Source: Candidatus Omnitrophota bacterium (lineage in GTDB: Bacteria; Omnitrophota; Omnitrophia; Omnitrophales; Danuiimicrobiaceae). From it: a stretch of DNA of 18,654 nucleotides. The stretch covers positions 1 through 18,654 of the forward strand of contig JACQQO010000105.1 in NCBI GenBank assembly GCA_016206955.1. The letters run 5' to 3'. Under the pieces are notes generated by a model. The model worked only from the letters and a program-made list of their open reading frames with translations. It was not told the origin of the DNA and ran no database searches. The position numbers and the translations under genes are program-made. The stretch's first letter is position 1. Every line of letters begins with the position of its first letter. Positions 1 through 8,503 of this stretch are shown here, in pieces.

Positions 1-926
1 ATCTTATAGGCATCGGATTCTAAAACGGCACTCGAGATATCCTTAAGCAATAGATTCGGAAGAATGCTTGTATAAAGACTTCCAGGCCCCATCACAACTA
101 AATCTGCATTTTGAATGGCCTCAAGTGCTTCTTCGGTCGCGCGGCAATTGGCAGGACGTAAGGAAATTCGCTTGAGAGGTTTGCGAATCTCGGTAATGAT
201 CGTTTCGCCTTCGGCAACCGTGCCATCTGAAAATTCGCCGACAAGGGTCACCTTGTCAGGCGTTGATGGAAGCACCCGACCGCGGATGGCCAATACTTTG
301 CTTGATTCCCTGATGGCTTTTTCAAAATCGCCGGTCACCATAGAAAGGGCCGTAATAAACAAGTTTCCAAAGCTATGACCTCTGAGTCCCTCCCCTTCTT
401 CAAAACGGTACTGAAACAAATCTCGGATCAAAGGTTCGGCATCCGCCAAAGCCACCAAACAGTTTCGAATATCGCCGGGTGGCAAAATATCGAGTTCATC
501 TCGAAGCCTTCCCGAACTTCCACCTGTATCCGTTACGGTCACGATGGCTGTGATATTATTGGTGTAGGCTTTAATCCCGGAAAGAAGAACGCTTAATCCT
601 GTTCCACCTCCAATGACAACCACCCGTGGTCCTCGCATTAAAAAATTCCGTTTTCTGCTTTGATAAACAATATTAGCTAAATCCTCCGGCGGTTCAGGCA
701 TTAAAGCTCTCACAAAAATCCGAACAATATTTTTCAGGGCTGTGTAAACCAGAAAAATGCCAAAAATGAGTAAAGCGGTAGCAAAGCTGGCTAAAAGCGC
801 GCTGTGCTGAGAAATCGTCTTAACGGCAGAAAGACCGACAACAACCATAATGCCGAGGCCAAAAGCGGCCAATACGACCCACCGCTTAATTCCGATCCCA
901 GGATAAAACCATCTGAAAAATTTCAT
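1..926 (-). CDS. yvcK: YvcK/CofD-like UDP-sugar-binding protein with N-terminal membrane anchor (3' end outside window)
   Basis: The reading frame opens with ATG at 926 and stays open to the window edge, giving 308 codons; the C-terminal part is missing. After a short basic N-terminus there are two hydrophobic segments (about residues 16-36 and 43-62). The conserved YvcK/CofD-like domain follows: GGGTG at 106-110, TDTGGSSGRLR at 132-142, GDIRNCL at 151-157 and HSFGNL at 184-189. These motifs are typical of the family, which in Bacillus binds UDP-GlcNAc and is needed for growth and envelope integrity on gluconeogenic carbon sources. It begins 14 bases after the hprK stop and is probably the distal gene of the operon seen here. 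The two membrane segments predict an inner-membrane protein with the sugar-nucleotide domain in the cytoplasm. Family assignment is strong; the physiological role here is inferred. Confidence 0.92.
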   Translation of the reverse strand, partial: MKFFRWFYPGIGIKRWVVLAAFGLGIMVVVGLSAVKTISQHSALLASFATALLIFGIFLVYTALKNIVRIFVRALMPEPPEDLANIVYQSRKRNFLMRGPRVVVIGGGTGLSVLLSGIKAYTNNITAIVTVTDTGGSSGRLRDELDILPPGDIRNCLVALADAEPLIRDLFQYRFEEGEGLRGHSFGNLFITALSMVTGDFEKAIRESSKVLAIRGRVLPSTPDKVTLVGEFSDGTVAEGETIITEIRKPLKRISLRPANCRATEEALEAIQNADLVVMGPGSLYTSILPNLLLKDISSAVLESDAYK

Positions 927-940
927 GGTGGCGGAATCTT

Positions 941-1882
941 CTAATCCGTTTCCCGTAAAGACTGCATGGACTCAATTAATTTTTGATTGAACTCTTTAGC
1001 CGGATGCGTCCCCATATTCACAAGACGCTGGGTTAGGGCAGCCGTTTCAACCAAAATAGGAATATTTCGTCCCGGACGAACTGGAATAATTAAATGAGGG
1101 ATTTTAATCCCCAAGAGTTCATGGACCCGATCCTCAAGGCCTAAACGTTCGTATTCGCGCTCTTTTTTCCAATGCTCAAGCGTCACGGCCAAGGTAATAC
1201 GCTTCGATCTCAAAACTGCACCGACGCCAAAAATAGATTTGATATCAATAATTCCAAGTCCTCTAATTTCCATATGATGATGAAGCGTTTCGTTGGAGCG
1301 CCCCATGAGAATCCGATTTTCAACGCGAATTCCTACCATGTCATCGGCCACTAATCGGTGACCCCGCTCTACCAGTTCAAGAGCACATTCCGATTTTCCA
1401 ACTCCGCTTCTGCCCAAAAGGAGTACCCCTACTCCATAAACATCAACTAACGTGGCATGAATGGACGTTTCCGGTGCGCTGGCTTCCTCAATATAAACGG
1501 CCACCTCACTGACGACACGCGCAGTTCGAAAGGGCGATCTAAAGATAGGAATAGCGGAATGAATAGACTGTTCCAAAAAATCCCTTGGAACCGTTTGCTG
1601 TTTGGAAATGATGATGCAAGGAATTCGATAAGAAAAAAAACGGCGGAGATTGATTTGTCTTCTTCGGTCCTGCAATTTCTTCAGGAAACGAATCTCGGTT
1701 TTCCCTAGAATTTGAACACAATCAAACGCAAAATAATCATAGAATCCAGAAAAAGCAAGACCGGGCCTATGAACTTCAAGGGAATGTATCTTACGCGTGA
1801 GTGGTACCGTGGGGGTAAGAAGACTCAGCTTTAGCCGATCCTTAATTCCATCGAAGAAATTTTGTACGGAAAGATAAGGCAT
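941..1882 (-). CDS. hprK: HPr kinase/phosphorylase
   Basis: This is a bifunctional enzyme family that phosphorylates and dephosphorylates HPr (or Crh/NPr-like proteins) on a serine using ATP or pyrophosphate. Numbered from the upstream GTG at 1894, the Walker A loop GRSGVGKS is at 161-168, directly followed by E169. The conserved histidine of the HATLVDVYG stretch is at 146, the aspartate pair at 184-185, and the HprK signature EIRGLGIIDI at 209-218. Length (313-317 residues) is normal. I prefer the ATG at 1882: it has a GTGAG Shine-Dalgarno-like stretch 7 bases upstream and gives the usual short N-terminus, whereas the GTG at 1894 has no visible ribosome site. It lies between ptsN (21-33 bases upstream) and yvcK (14 bases downstream). 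No HPr gene is in the window, so its substrate is encoded elsewhere. Confidence 0.94.
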   Translation of the reverse strand: MPYLSVQNFFDGIKDRLKLSLLTPTVPLTRKIHSLEVHRPGLAFSGFYDYFAFDCVQILGKTEIRFLKKLQDRRRQINLRRFFSYRIPCIIISKQQTVPRDFLEQSIHSAIPIFRSPFRTARVVSEVAVYIEEASAPETSIHATLVDVYGVGVLLLGRSGVGKSECALELVERGHRLVADDMVGIRVENRILMGRSNETLHHHMEIRGLGIIDIKSIFGVGAVLRSKRITLAVTLEHWKKEREYERLGLEDRVHELLGIKIPHLIIPVRPGRNIPILVETAALTQRLVNMGTHPAKEFNQKLIESMQSLRETD

Positions 1883-1915
1883 GAAACAACTCACATGGGT
1901 TGATTACAAAAAACG

Positions 1916-2380
1916 TTAATGCTTTTTTTCTTCTTCGGTCTTGATGAGATTGTATGCTTCTTCTGGGGTTTTACACTTCCTGAGCAATTCGCAAAAATAA
2001 GTATCACGAAGAAGACGAGAAATTTGAGCGAGCGCTTTTAAATGCGGGCCCGCCGTGGCTTTGGGCGCTACCAACAGAACAAAAATGTAAACGGGTTCTC
2101 CATCGAGAGCATCAAAATCGACCCCGAATTTACTAATTCCTAAAACGGCAACCAGGCGGCTGGTTTTGTCCGTCTTTCCATGTGGGATTGCAATCCCTTG
2201 GCCAATTCCGGTAGAGCCCAAATTTTCGCGTTCGATAAGAGCCTTTAAGATTCCCTTTGGATCGCCGATGTCTTCAACTTGCGCTAAAACATCGACTAAC
2301 TCTTTTAACACGTCTTCTTTTGTGGTCGCACTGAGACCGATTTTAATTGCCCGCTTATCCAATACTTCAGAAATCTTCAT
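1916..2380 (-). CDS. ptsN: PTS EIIA, fructose/nitrogen-regulatory (PtsN-like)
   Basis: This 154-residue single-domain EIIA protein of the fructose/PtsN family has the phosphorylatable histidine at 67 in GIAIPHGK and the usual family landmarks ERENLGSTGIG (51-61) and FVLLVAPK. There is no transporter domain, so it looks like a regulatory EIIA rather than part of a sugar permease. In proteobacteria PtsN is phosphorylated by NPr and affects potassium uptake, nitrogen and envelope functions. It follows lptB as in the proteobacterial lptB-rpoN-hpf-ptsN order, but rpoN and hpf are absent. The ATG has a strong GGAGGA site at 2389-2394, 8 bases upstream, placed just before the lptB stop at 2396. Direct adjacency to hprK suggests a shared regulatory phospho-relay. 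Confidence 0.93.
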   Translation of the reverse strand: MKISEVLDKRAIKIGLSATTKEDVLKELVDVLAQVEDIGDPKGILKALIERENLGSTGIGQGIAIPHGKTDKTSRLVAVLGISKFGVDFDALDGEPVYIFVLLVAPKATAGPHLKALAQISRLLRDTYFCELLRKCKTPEEAYNLIKTEEEKKH

Positions 2381-2395
2381 TCAAGTTTTCCTCCG

Positions 2396-3142
2396 TCAAA
2401 AGTTGCGTGATTTCACCACGTCAAAAACAAAACGTTCACCTAAATAAATTTCTCTGGCTTTCTTATCGGTAGATAGAAAATGGGAGGAACCGGAAACTTC
2501 TATTTTGCCTTCACACATAATATACGCCCGGTCGGTAATAGCAAGGGTTTCCCTGACGCTATGATCAGTCAAAAGAATACTGAGCCCTTGAGACTTTAGC
2601 CTTTGAAGAATCTTTTGGACTTCAAATACTGCAATGGGATCGACTCCGCTGAATGGTTCATCCAACAAAATCAATGAGGGATTTGTCACCAAGGCGCGTG
2701 TAATCTCAAGCCGCCTACGTTCTCCCCCAGAAAGCGTATAAGCTTTGTTTTTGGCAAGGTAACTGATATCCAATTCCTCCAAAAGACGTTCAAGTCTTTT
2801 TTTTCGCTCCAAACGTGGAATATCAAGAGTTTCGAGAATCGCCATAATATTTTCTTCCACCGTCAACTTCCGAAAAATGGAAGGCTCTTGGGAAAGATAG
2901 CCCATTCCCATTCTTGCGCGGCGGTACATCGGTAAATGAGTGACTTCTTCCCCGCGAAAAAGAATCCGGCCGCTATCAGCCTGAATTACCCCCACTACCA
3001 TGTAAAAAGTAGTTGTTTTCCCCGCCCCATTTGGGCCTAAAAGCCCTACAATTTCGCCTCTTGAGATTTGAATCGAAACTTGATTGGCGACGCAACGGCT
3101 CTTATAACTTTTGGACAAACCTTCTGTTTCTAGTAAGTTCAA
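2396..3142 (-). CDS. lptB: LPS export ABC transporter ATP-binding protein LptB
   Basis: The LptB ATPase powers extraction of LPS from the inner membrane together with LptF, LptG and LptC. In 248 residues it shows Walker A GPNGAGKT (36-43), the Q-loop glutamine at 85 in YLSQEPSIF, the ABC signature LSGGERRRLE (137-146), Walker B LILLDEPFSGVDP (157-169) and the switch histidine at 194. YLSQEPSIF and ERRRLEITRAL are characteristic of LptB. The start codon is TTG at 3142, following a purine-rich AGGGGGAG that overlaps the stop of the preceding LptC-like gene; no in-frame ATG fits the family N-terminus. LptF and LptG are not in this window. Assignment is strong from motifs and from the lptC-lptB-ptsN order. 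Confidence 0.95.
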   Translation of the reverse strand: MNLLETEGLSKSYKSRCVANQVSIQISRGEIVGLLGPNGAGKTTTFYMVVGVIQADSGRILFRGEEVTHLPMYRRARMGMGYLSQEPSIFRKLTVEENIMAILETLDIPRLERKKRLERLLEELDISYLAKNKAYTLSGGERRRLEITRALVTNPSLILLDEPFSGVDPIAVFEVQKILQRLKSQGLSILLTDHSVRETLAITDRAYIMCEGKIEVSGSSHFLSTDKKAREIYLGERFVFDVVKSRNF

Positions 3143-3145
3143 GCA

Positions 3146-3153
3146 CTCCCCCT
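3146..3153 (-). promoter_or_regulatory. Ribosome binding site supporting the TTG start of lptB
   Basis: On the minus strand the sequence AGGGGGAG sits 3 bases before the TTG at 3142 and overlaps the TAG stop of the upstream gene. It supports a non-ATG start and translational coupling of lptB to the LptC-like gene. Confidence 0.6.
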
Positions 3154-4036
3154 AAAAATTTTTACCCAAGCCGGATTCCTGCGACCGATACTCTGCTTCG
3201 ACATCACCGCCCAGTATCACCCGTTCTTCTTTTGCCAGGTAAACAGCATTGTCACTAAACGTTTTATTCCCTTCTTTGCTCACAATGATCACATTCCCAC
3301 GCGCGATGATTTTTGAGACTCGCCGCGTGTCCTTCTGATAAACAACGTCCATATAATCGGCTGTCAGCGTTCCTTGAGCATGATGCGCTACTACGTTTTT
3401 TGAGAAGTGAGCAAGATTGCGTTTGTAATCTACCTCGAGAGGTCCGTCAGAAGTAATAATCGTTGGAGACTGCGATTCAGAGTCTGGATCTTGGATGACA
3501 ACGGTGACGTTTTTCTTAAAAGTTACCTTACTCAATTGAGAATCGCTGGTTGCTCCTATGCCTTCAATATGAATATTGTCCTTTTTGACTTTGGTTTCTG
3601 CTTTTGTTTCCATTCGTTTATCATTCGGATTGATTTCAAGCTGTTCGGTCATTAACCGCGTACCGTTTTCTGTAGTGGCCACGACATTCCGATTTAAAAG
3701 GATTTCACTTGTTGAACGATCGAGCGAACCTTGGTCGGCCGTGATCGTAACTGGCGATTCTTCCGCATAGGCTTTGGCGATTACATTGATCAGACCCACG
3801 TTTTTCGAAAAAATATCAGCTGAATCCCCTTCAATCTCCAACTCTTTCTCGCCGTCTTCGGTATATTTAGAAAACGAAAAACTATAAACACGCTGAGCGG
3901 TTTCCTTTTGCTCCTGCTGAGCATGATTTTTTCCGAATTTCGCATCATGGCGGGCATGAAACCATAACTTACACTCAATTAAAGCAAGGTAGGCTAAAAT
4001 TAAAACAGCCGAAGCTGCGACAAACTTTTTGATCAT
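3152..4036 (-). CDS. lptC: LptC-like LPS export protein with C-terminal LptA/OstA-like repeats
   Basis: This 294-residue protein has one N-terminal hydrophobic segment (about residues 5-22), no obvious cleavage site, and then a long periplasmic part rich in beta strands. The stretch from about 50 to 180 resembles LptC (YSFSFSKYTEDGEKELEIEGDSA, strand-turn repeats ending in METKAETKVKK and the IEGIGA segment). The last part (about 195-290) carries OstA/LptA-type repeats (DGPLEVDYKRNLAHFSKNV, GTLTADYMDVVY, FSDNAVYLAKEERVILGGDVEA). Typical LptC and LptA are each about 185-190 residues, so this is longer than either alone and no separate lptA is present. It probably anchors to the LptFG complex and forms a stretch of the periplasmic LPS bridge. 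The ATG overlaps the lpxL stop by 4 bases and has a GGAGGA site 9 bases upstream. The two-domain reading is inference; the Lpt role is well supported by lptB next door. Confidence 0.85.
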   Translation of the reverse strand: MIKKFVAASAVLILAYLALIECKLWFHARHDAKFGKNHAQQEQKETAQRVYSFSFSKYTEDGEKELEIEGDSADIFSKNVGLINVIAKAYAEESPVTITADQGSLDRSTSEILLNRNVVATTENGTRLMTEQLEINPNDKRMETKAETKVKKDNIHIEGIGATSDSQLSKVTFKKNVTVVIQDPDSESQSPTIITSDGPLEVDYKRNLAHFSKNVVAHHAQGTLTADYMDVVYQKDTRRVSKIIARGNVIIVSKEGNKTFSDNAVYLAKEERVILGGDVEAEYRSQESGLGKNF

Positions 4037-4980
4037 AAAGCTACTTCCTCCAAAGAACGAGGCTGCATTAAGCCTGATTTAAATTCGACTTTGGTTTTCC
4101 AACGGTTATGCATCCAGACCCACTGATTCGGAAAAAGGCGGATATAACGTTCAACCACTTGGGACCAAGCTTCGGTCATCAGTTTAATTGCTTCTTCTTT
4201 TGAATCACAATCCATCGGAACAATTGGTTCTTCAATAAAGAGCCGGTAATGGTCTCCCTCATGGATCATAAAAGCAGGCACAATGGCAGCGCCGCTTGCG
4301 AGGGCAATCTTAGCTGGCCCAATGGGCGTCCAAGACGGCTTGCCAAAAAAAAGAACAAAAGTGCCTTCCAAACTATCGATATCCTGATCGGCCGACATTC
4401 CAACAACATGATTTTGACGAAGCTCTGTCAAAATCTGACGCGGCGACTCATCCCGATAAACGGTGGTTACCAAAGCACTTCGCCTGAGTGTCACCAAAAC
4501 TTCGTCAAAGGGTCCGTAATAAATTTTTCGCCCTACCAGACATCCCGGATAACCCAAAAAACGAAAATAAGAAGCCAAAAGCTCCCAATTTCCAAGATGC
4601 CCGGTCAACGCGATGACACCTTTGCCGCGGGCCAAAGCCCGATCCAACCTCTCGGTGGTACCGCCCTCCAAACGAACGAGCTTCTCAATTCGTTTGCGGT
4701 TTAGCTTTGGGAACGAAAGGACATCGATCGCCGATTTAGCTAAATGAACGAAAGCACCCTGACCAATTTTTAAAAATTCGTCTTTTGATTTTTCTTCCCC
4801 AAAGGCTTCCTTCAAATGCCGAAGCGTTTTGGCACGCTCTTTTGGAAGAACCCAGTAAGCACTGAATCCGATGCTTGCGGCTAAAGCATGATTAACGCGC
4901 CTTGGTAAGACCAAAACCAAATGCCGCAAAAATTCCAAGCCGAGGTAAAGCAAAAACCGATAAGGTTTATATTTCGCCAA
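4033..4980 (-). CDS. lpxL: LpxL/HtrB-type lipid A acyltransferase
   Basis: This 315-residue lysophospholipid acyltransferase-like protein belongs to the lipid A late acyltransferase family, which adds a secondary acyl chain to KDO2-lipid IVA from acyl-ACP at the inner membrane. The HX4E catalytic motif is HLGNWE with H128 and E133. Other family landmarks are MSADQD, FFGKPSWTPIGPAKIALASGA, and the C-terminal PNQWVWMHNRWKT. A hydrophobic N-terminal segment (about 10-27) fits membrane association. The start is TTG at 4980, with GGAG at 4989-4992 spaced by 8 bases; no ATG occurs in frame for a long way. It lies between kdsD (14 bases upstream) and lptC (ATGA overlap), the place that kdsC holds in Escherichia coli. 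Which acyl chain it adds cannot be told from sequence. Confidence 0.9.
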   Translation of the reverse strand: MAKYKPYRFLLYLGLEFLRHLVLVLPRRVNHALAASIGFSAYWVLPKERAKTLRHLKEAFGEEKSKDEFLKIGQGAFVHLAKSAIDVLSFPKLNRKRIEKLVRLEGGTTERLDRALARGKGVIALTGHLGNWELLASYFRFLGYPGCLVGRKIYYGPFDEVLVTLRRSALVTTVYRDESPRQILTELRQNHVVGMSADQDIDSLEGTFVLFFGKPSWTPIGPAKIALASGAAIVPAFMIHEGDHYRLFIEEPIVPMDCDSKEEAIKLMTEAWSQVVERYIRLFPNQWVWMHNRWKTKVEFKSGLMQPRSLEEVAL

Positions 4981-4988
4981 CGCTCAAG

Positions 4989-4992
4989 CTCC
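4989..4992 (-). promoter_or_regulatory. Ribosome binding site deciding the TTG start of lpxL
   Basis: GGAG on the minus strand, 8 bases upstream of the TTG at 4980, just before the kdsD stop at 4995-4997. It is the main reason to accept a TTG start here. Confidence 0.6.
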
Positions 4993-4994
4993 AA

Positions 4995-5960
4995 TCACAC
5001 AAAACCGGCTTTTAAAAGATCTTGGACATCCAAAAGACCCACGGCTCGGCCTTTCCGATCAACCACAGGCAGTTCATCAATATTTCGGTCCCGCAACAGT
5101 TGAAGTGCTTCAGCCGCCAATTTATTTTCTTCGATTGCAACAGGCCGTTTGGTCGAAAGCGGCGCAATGGGTTTTGAGAGAATTGAAACGCCGTTTTGTT
5201 TCAAATGACGCCTGAGATCGCCGTCTGTAAAAATTCCTTTCAACTTTCCGTTGTGGTCGACAATCGTACATGAGCCTGCCCGCGCGCTGGTAATCGCCAA
5301 AAGTGCTTTTTCTACCGTTGCATTGCCTCGAACAATCGGATTGGCCTTTCCATGTCTCATCAAATCACGAACTTTGATTAATTTTTTACCCAAGCTGCCG
5401 CCGGGGTGAAGAAACGCAAAATCTTCCTCACGAAATCCTTTCCGTTTGGCTACACAAAGGGCGAGCGCATCTCCCATGGCAAGTGAAGCGGTGGTCGAAG
5501 CCGTGGGAGCTAAATTCCAGGGACAAGCTTCTTGCTCTAAACCCACATTTAAGACCACGTCAGAATTTTTTGCGAGGGTCGACTTCACATTCCCCGTTAG
5601 GGCAATCAGCCGAGCTCCGATTTTTTTAATTGTAGAAAGAAGCCGCGTAATCTCCTCGGTTTCCCCGCTATTCGAAATCGCAAGGATCACATCTTGTTTA
5701 GTCACCATACCGAGATCGCCGTGAATCGCTTCCGCAGGGTGCAAGAAAAGACTCGGTGTACCAGTTGAAGCAAATGTCGCTGCAATTTTTCTTGCAATAA
5801 ACCCCGGTTTTCCCATTCCAGTAACCACAACACGGCCAGAACATTGTTCGACCAAATCAAGCGCCCGCTCGAAACTTCGGTTGATTCGGCACGTAAGTTT
5901 TTGTACCGCCTGAGCCTCTACCTTCAAAATTTTTTTAGCAAGCAAGAGGTCGCTTTTCAT
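4995..5960 (-). CDS. kdsD: D-arabinose 5-phosphate isomerase (SIS + tandem CBS domains)
   Basis: KdsD converts D-ribulose 5-phosphate to D-arabinose 5-phosphate, the first committed step of KDO synthesis. In 321 residues the N-terminal sugar isomerase (SIS) domain shows TGMGKPG (47-53), HPAEAIHGDLG (74-84), SNSGETEE (96-103), CPWNLAPTASTT (146-157) and HPGGSLGK (185-192). Two CBS domains follow (about 197-260 and 265-320), with TDGDLRR in the first and VGLLDVQDLL in the second. This is the standard KdsD/KpsF arrangement and length. The ATG at 5960 lies 4 bases beyond the kdsA stop with no clear Shine-Dalgarno site, so translation is probably coupled to kdsA. Its product is the direct substrate of KdsA. 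Confidence 0.95.
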   Translation of the reverse strand: MKSDLLLAKKILKVEAQAVQKLTCRINRSFERALDLVEQCSGRVVVTGMGKPGFIARKIAATFASTGTPSLFLHPAEAIHGDLGMVTKQDVILAISNSGETEEITRLLSTIKKIGARLIALTGNVKSTLAKNSDVVLNVGLEQEACPWNLAPTASTTASLAMGDALALCVAKRKGFREEDFAFLHPGGSLGKKLIKVRDLMRHGKANPIVRGNATVEKALLAITSARAGSCTIVDHNGKLKGIFTDGDLRRHLKQNGVSILSKPIAPLSTKRPVAIEENKLAAEALQLLRDRNIDELPVVDRKGRAVGLLDVQDLLKAGFV

Positions 5961-5964
5961 TTCA

Positions 5965-6846
5965 TCACACGGTTACCGTATTTTTCTTTTTGGGAAAAAT
6001 TTTACTTTCCGGGGGTGCGTGAACTTTTACAACCGGCGCGGCTTGACGAATCTGCTTTAAAACCTGAAGAAGCCCTTTCAGTTCTGAGAGAGCCAAATTA
6101 TTGGGGCCATCGGACTTTGCTGATTTTGGATCTTCATGAACTTCCATAAAAATGGCGTCGGCACCTGCTGCCACTGCGCATCGCGCGAGGATGGGAATAA
6201 ATTCAGCCTGGCCTCCGGAAGCACGCCCTAATCCACCCGGAATTTGAACGGAGTGAGTGGCATCAAACACAACGGGGTAACCCAAACTTTGCATGATAGG
6301 AATTGATCGGAAATCGCTAATCAAATTCTGATACCCAAACGAAGCGCCGCGTTCGGTGAGCAAAATATTCTGATTGCCTGCCGATTCAATTTTCTCCACC
6401 ACATTTTTCATGTCCCAAGGAGAAAGAAACTGGCCTTTTTTGGCATTCACGATTTTTTTTGTCTTCGCACAAGCAAGCACGAGATCGGTCTGGCGACAAA
6501 GAAAAGCCGGGATTTGAAGAATATCCAAGACTTCAGCAGCACGTTCTGCTTCCTGCACCGTATGAACATCACTTAAAACCGAAAGTTGCAACTCTTTTTT
6601 TACTTTCGCGAGAATTTTAAGGCCTTCCACTAAACCGGGACCTCGGAAAGAGCGCACCGAAGAACGGTTAGCTTTGTCATAGCTGGATTTAAAGACATAG
6701 GAAATATTCAAATCTTGGGCGATTTTTGAAATTTCTTCCGCATGCCGCAAAACAGATGCTTCGCTTTCGATGACGCAGGGACCGGCAATCAGCACAAACC
6801 GATGAGGATCACCGAAAACGATATTATTTAACCGTACTTGTTTCAT
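5965..6846 (-). CDS. kdsA: 3-deoxy-8-phosphooctulonate (KDO-8-P) synthase
   Basis: KdsA condenses phosphoenolpyruvate with D-arabinose 5-phosphate to form KDO-8-phosphate in the cytoplasm. Diagnostic segments are [10 protein letters not shown] near the N-terminus, [42 protein letters not shown] and the C-terminal [16 protein letters not shown]. The cysteine in AGPC is the metal ligand of the metal-dependent class; metal-independent enzymes such as that of E. coli have asparagine there. Two ATGs are possible: 6852 and 6846. I prefer 6846 because AGGA at 6855-6858 is then spaced by 8 bases instead of 2. Either way the start lies inside the end of pyrG (overlap 23 or 29 bases). A low-complexity lysine stretch sits at the extreme C-terminus. 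Confidence 0.95.
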   Translation of the reverse strand: MKQVRLNNIVFGDPHRFVLIAGPCVIESEASVLRHAEEISKIAQDLNISYVFKSSYDKANRSSVRSFRGPGLVEGLKILAKVKKELQLSVLSDVHTVQEAERAAEVLDILQIPAFLCRQTDLVLACAKTKKIVNAKKGQFLSPWDMKNVVEKIESAGNQNILLTERGASFGYQNLISDFRSIPIMQSLGYPVVFDATHSVQIPGGLGRASGGQAEFIPILARCAVAAGADAIFMEVHEDPKSAKSDGPNNLALSELKGLLQVLKQIRQAAPVVKVHAPPESKIFPKKKNTVTV

Positions 6847-8503
6847 AGGCATGTTCCTGTGTTTCTTCTGGTTTTTTATCCGCTTCTTTTTTAGAGCCGC
6901 TGGGTTTTAATTCAAGCGCTTTCTGGACGAAAGCCTTAAAAAGCGGATGGGGTTTATCTGGTTTTGATTTAAATTCAGGATGAAACTGACAAGCCAGAAA
7001 CCAGGGGTGGTTTTCAAGCTCCACGATTTCTACGAGTTTCCCGCTTTGATAAACTCCAGAAATTCGAAGTCCTTTCTTGATGAAATCTTCCCTGTATTTA
7101 TTATTAAATTCATAGCGATGGCGATGGCGCTCGGAAATTTCCTCCGCACCGTAGGCTTCATAGGCCAGCGAGTTCTTCTTGATTTCACAAGGATAGGCTC
7201 CCAAACGCATCGTGCCGCCCAGATTTGCAACATTTTCCTGCTCTTCCAGAAGACTAATCACCGGATAAGAAGTTTTCTTATTAAATTCAGTCGAATGCGC
7301 TCCTTTCATCTCTAACCCATTTCTGGCAAATTCAATCACGGCACATTGCATTCCGAGACAAATTCCAAAGAAAGGAATTTTATTTTCGCGGGCGTATTTG
7401 ATCGCTCTGATTTTCCCTTCAATTCCGCGGTTGCCAAAACCTCCGGGAACGAGAATGCCGTCCACTTTGCTCAGATAATGTTCCAAACTGCCCTTCATCA
7501 ATCGTTCCGAATTAATCCGTTTAATCACGACCCGTGCGTCATTGGCAATACCCGCATGCCTGAGGGCCTCGTAAAGCGATTTGTAGGCATCTTGAAGTTC
7601 AACATATTTACCAACAACTCCAATGGTTACTTGATATTTCGGATAAAGTGTGCGGTCGACCACATCTTTTTTCCAATCGTTCAAATTGCCAGCTTTGTAT
7701 TCCAAGCGAAGATAACGGCAGATCACCTGATCCAAGCCTTGCTCTTTAAACATCAGCGGCACTTCGTAAATGGAGCGCACATCGCGCGCTTCAATCACTG
7801 CCTCGGGATCGACGTTACAAAAAAGAGCAATTTTAGACCGTAAATCTTTGGAAAGTCTTTTCTCTGTACGGCACAAGAGGATGTCGGCCTGAATACCAAT
7901 CTCGCGAAGGGTTCCCACGCTATGTTGCGTAGGTTTTGTTTTAAGTTCTCCTGCTGCGCGAATAAAAGGAACGAGCGTTAAATGAATAAAAACAACATTT
8001 TCACGGCCTTCTTCCTGTCGAAATTGACGCGCGGCTTCCAAAAATGGAAGCGATTCGATATCACCGACTGTGCCGCCGATTTCGGAAATCACCACATCGT
8101 AACGTTTGCCGCGCGAAACCGCTCGGATGCGTTCTTTAATTTCGTCTGTGATATGCGGGACTACCTGAACCGTACCGCCCAAATAATCTCCACGCCGCTC
8201 CTTGGTGATGACGGCGTGATAAACTTGACCGGTCGTTACATTGCTTAATTTTCCAATGGGGCTATTCGTAAACCGCTCATAATGCCCCAAATCCAAATCC
8301 GTTTCCGCGCCGTCTTCCGTCACATACACTTCGCCGTGTTGATAAGGACTCATCGTCCCTGGGTCGACATTGATGTAAGGATCTAATTTCTGCATCGCGA
8401 TTTTAAGCCCTTTTGCTTCCAAGAGCTTTCCGATGGAGGCAGAAGCGATCCCTTTTCCCAAGGATGAAACAACGCCGCCGGTAATGAAGATATGTTTAGG
8501 CAT
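6824..8503 (-). CDS. pyrG: CTP synthase (glutamine-hydrolysing)
   Basis: PyrG aminates UTP to CTP using ATP and glutamine. The 559-residue product has the N-terminal synthase domain, starting [16 protein letters not shown] (K17 in the P-loop-like motif) and including [16 protein letters not shown] and [12 protein letters not shown]. The C-terminal class I glutamine amidotransferase domain has the nucleophile C382 in GICLGMQ, with H508 and E510 in FHPEF. A charged tail rich in Lys and Glu (about 535-559) extends beyond the usual end. The ATG has GGAG at 8513-8516, spaced by 9 bases. It overlaps kdsB by 8 bases upstream and kdsA downstream. Since KdsB consumes CTP, its place between two KDO genes makes metabolic sense. 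Confidence 0.98.
   Translation of the reverse strand: MPKHIFITGGVVSSLGKGIASASIGKLLEAKGLKIAMQKLDPYINVDPGTMSPYQHGEVYVTEDGAETDLDLGHYERFTNSPIGKLSNVTTGQVYHAVITKERRGDYLGGTVQVVPHITDEIKERIRAVSRGKRYDVVISEIGGTVGDIESLPFLEAARQFRQEEGRENVVFIHLTLVPFIRAAGELKTKPTQHSVGTLREIGIQADILLCRTEKRLSKDLRSKIALFCNVDPEAVIEARDVRSIYEVPLMFKEQGLDQVICRYLRLEYKAGNLNDWKKDVVDRTLYPKYQVTIGVVGKYVELQDAYKSLYEALRHAGIANDARVVIKRINSERLMKGSLEHYLSKVDGILVPGGFGNRGIEGKIRAIKYARENKIPFFGICLGMQCAVIEFARNGLEMKGAHSTEFNKKTSYPVISLLEEQENVANLGGTMRLGAYPCEIKKNSLAYEAYGAEEISERHRHRYEFNNKYREDFIKKGLRISGVYQSGKLVEIVELENHPWFLACQFHPEFKSKPDKPHPLFKAFVQKALELKPSGSKKEADKKPEETQEHAYETSTVK
6855..6858 (-). promoter_or_regulatory. Ribosome binding site for kdsA inside pyrG
   Basis: AGGA on the minus strand lies within the last codons of pyrG, 8 bases before the ATG at 6846 and 2 bases before the ATG at 6852. 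It favours the inner start. Confidence 0.5.

Noticed and set aside
4249..4704. Open plus-strand frame of 151 codons opposite lpxL
   Set aside because: Antisense shadow of a conserved gene with low-complexity, unfamiliar composition.
7346..7843. Open plus-strand frame of 165 codons opposite pyrG
   Set aside because: It lies wholly antisense to a well-conserved gene, has no family motifs and no ribosome site; it mirrors the codon bias of pyrG.
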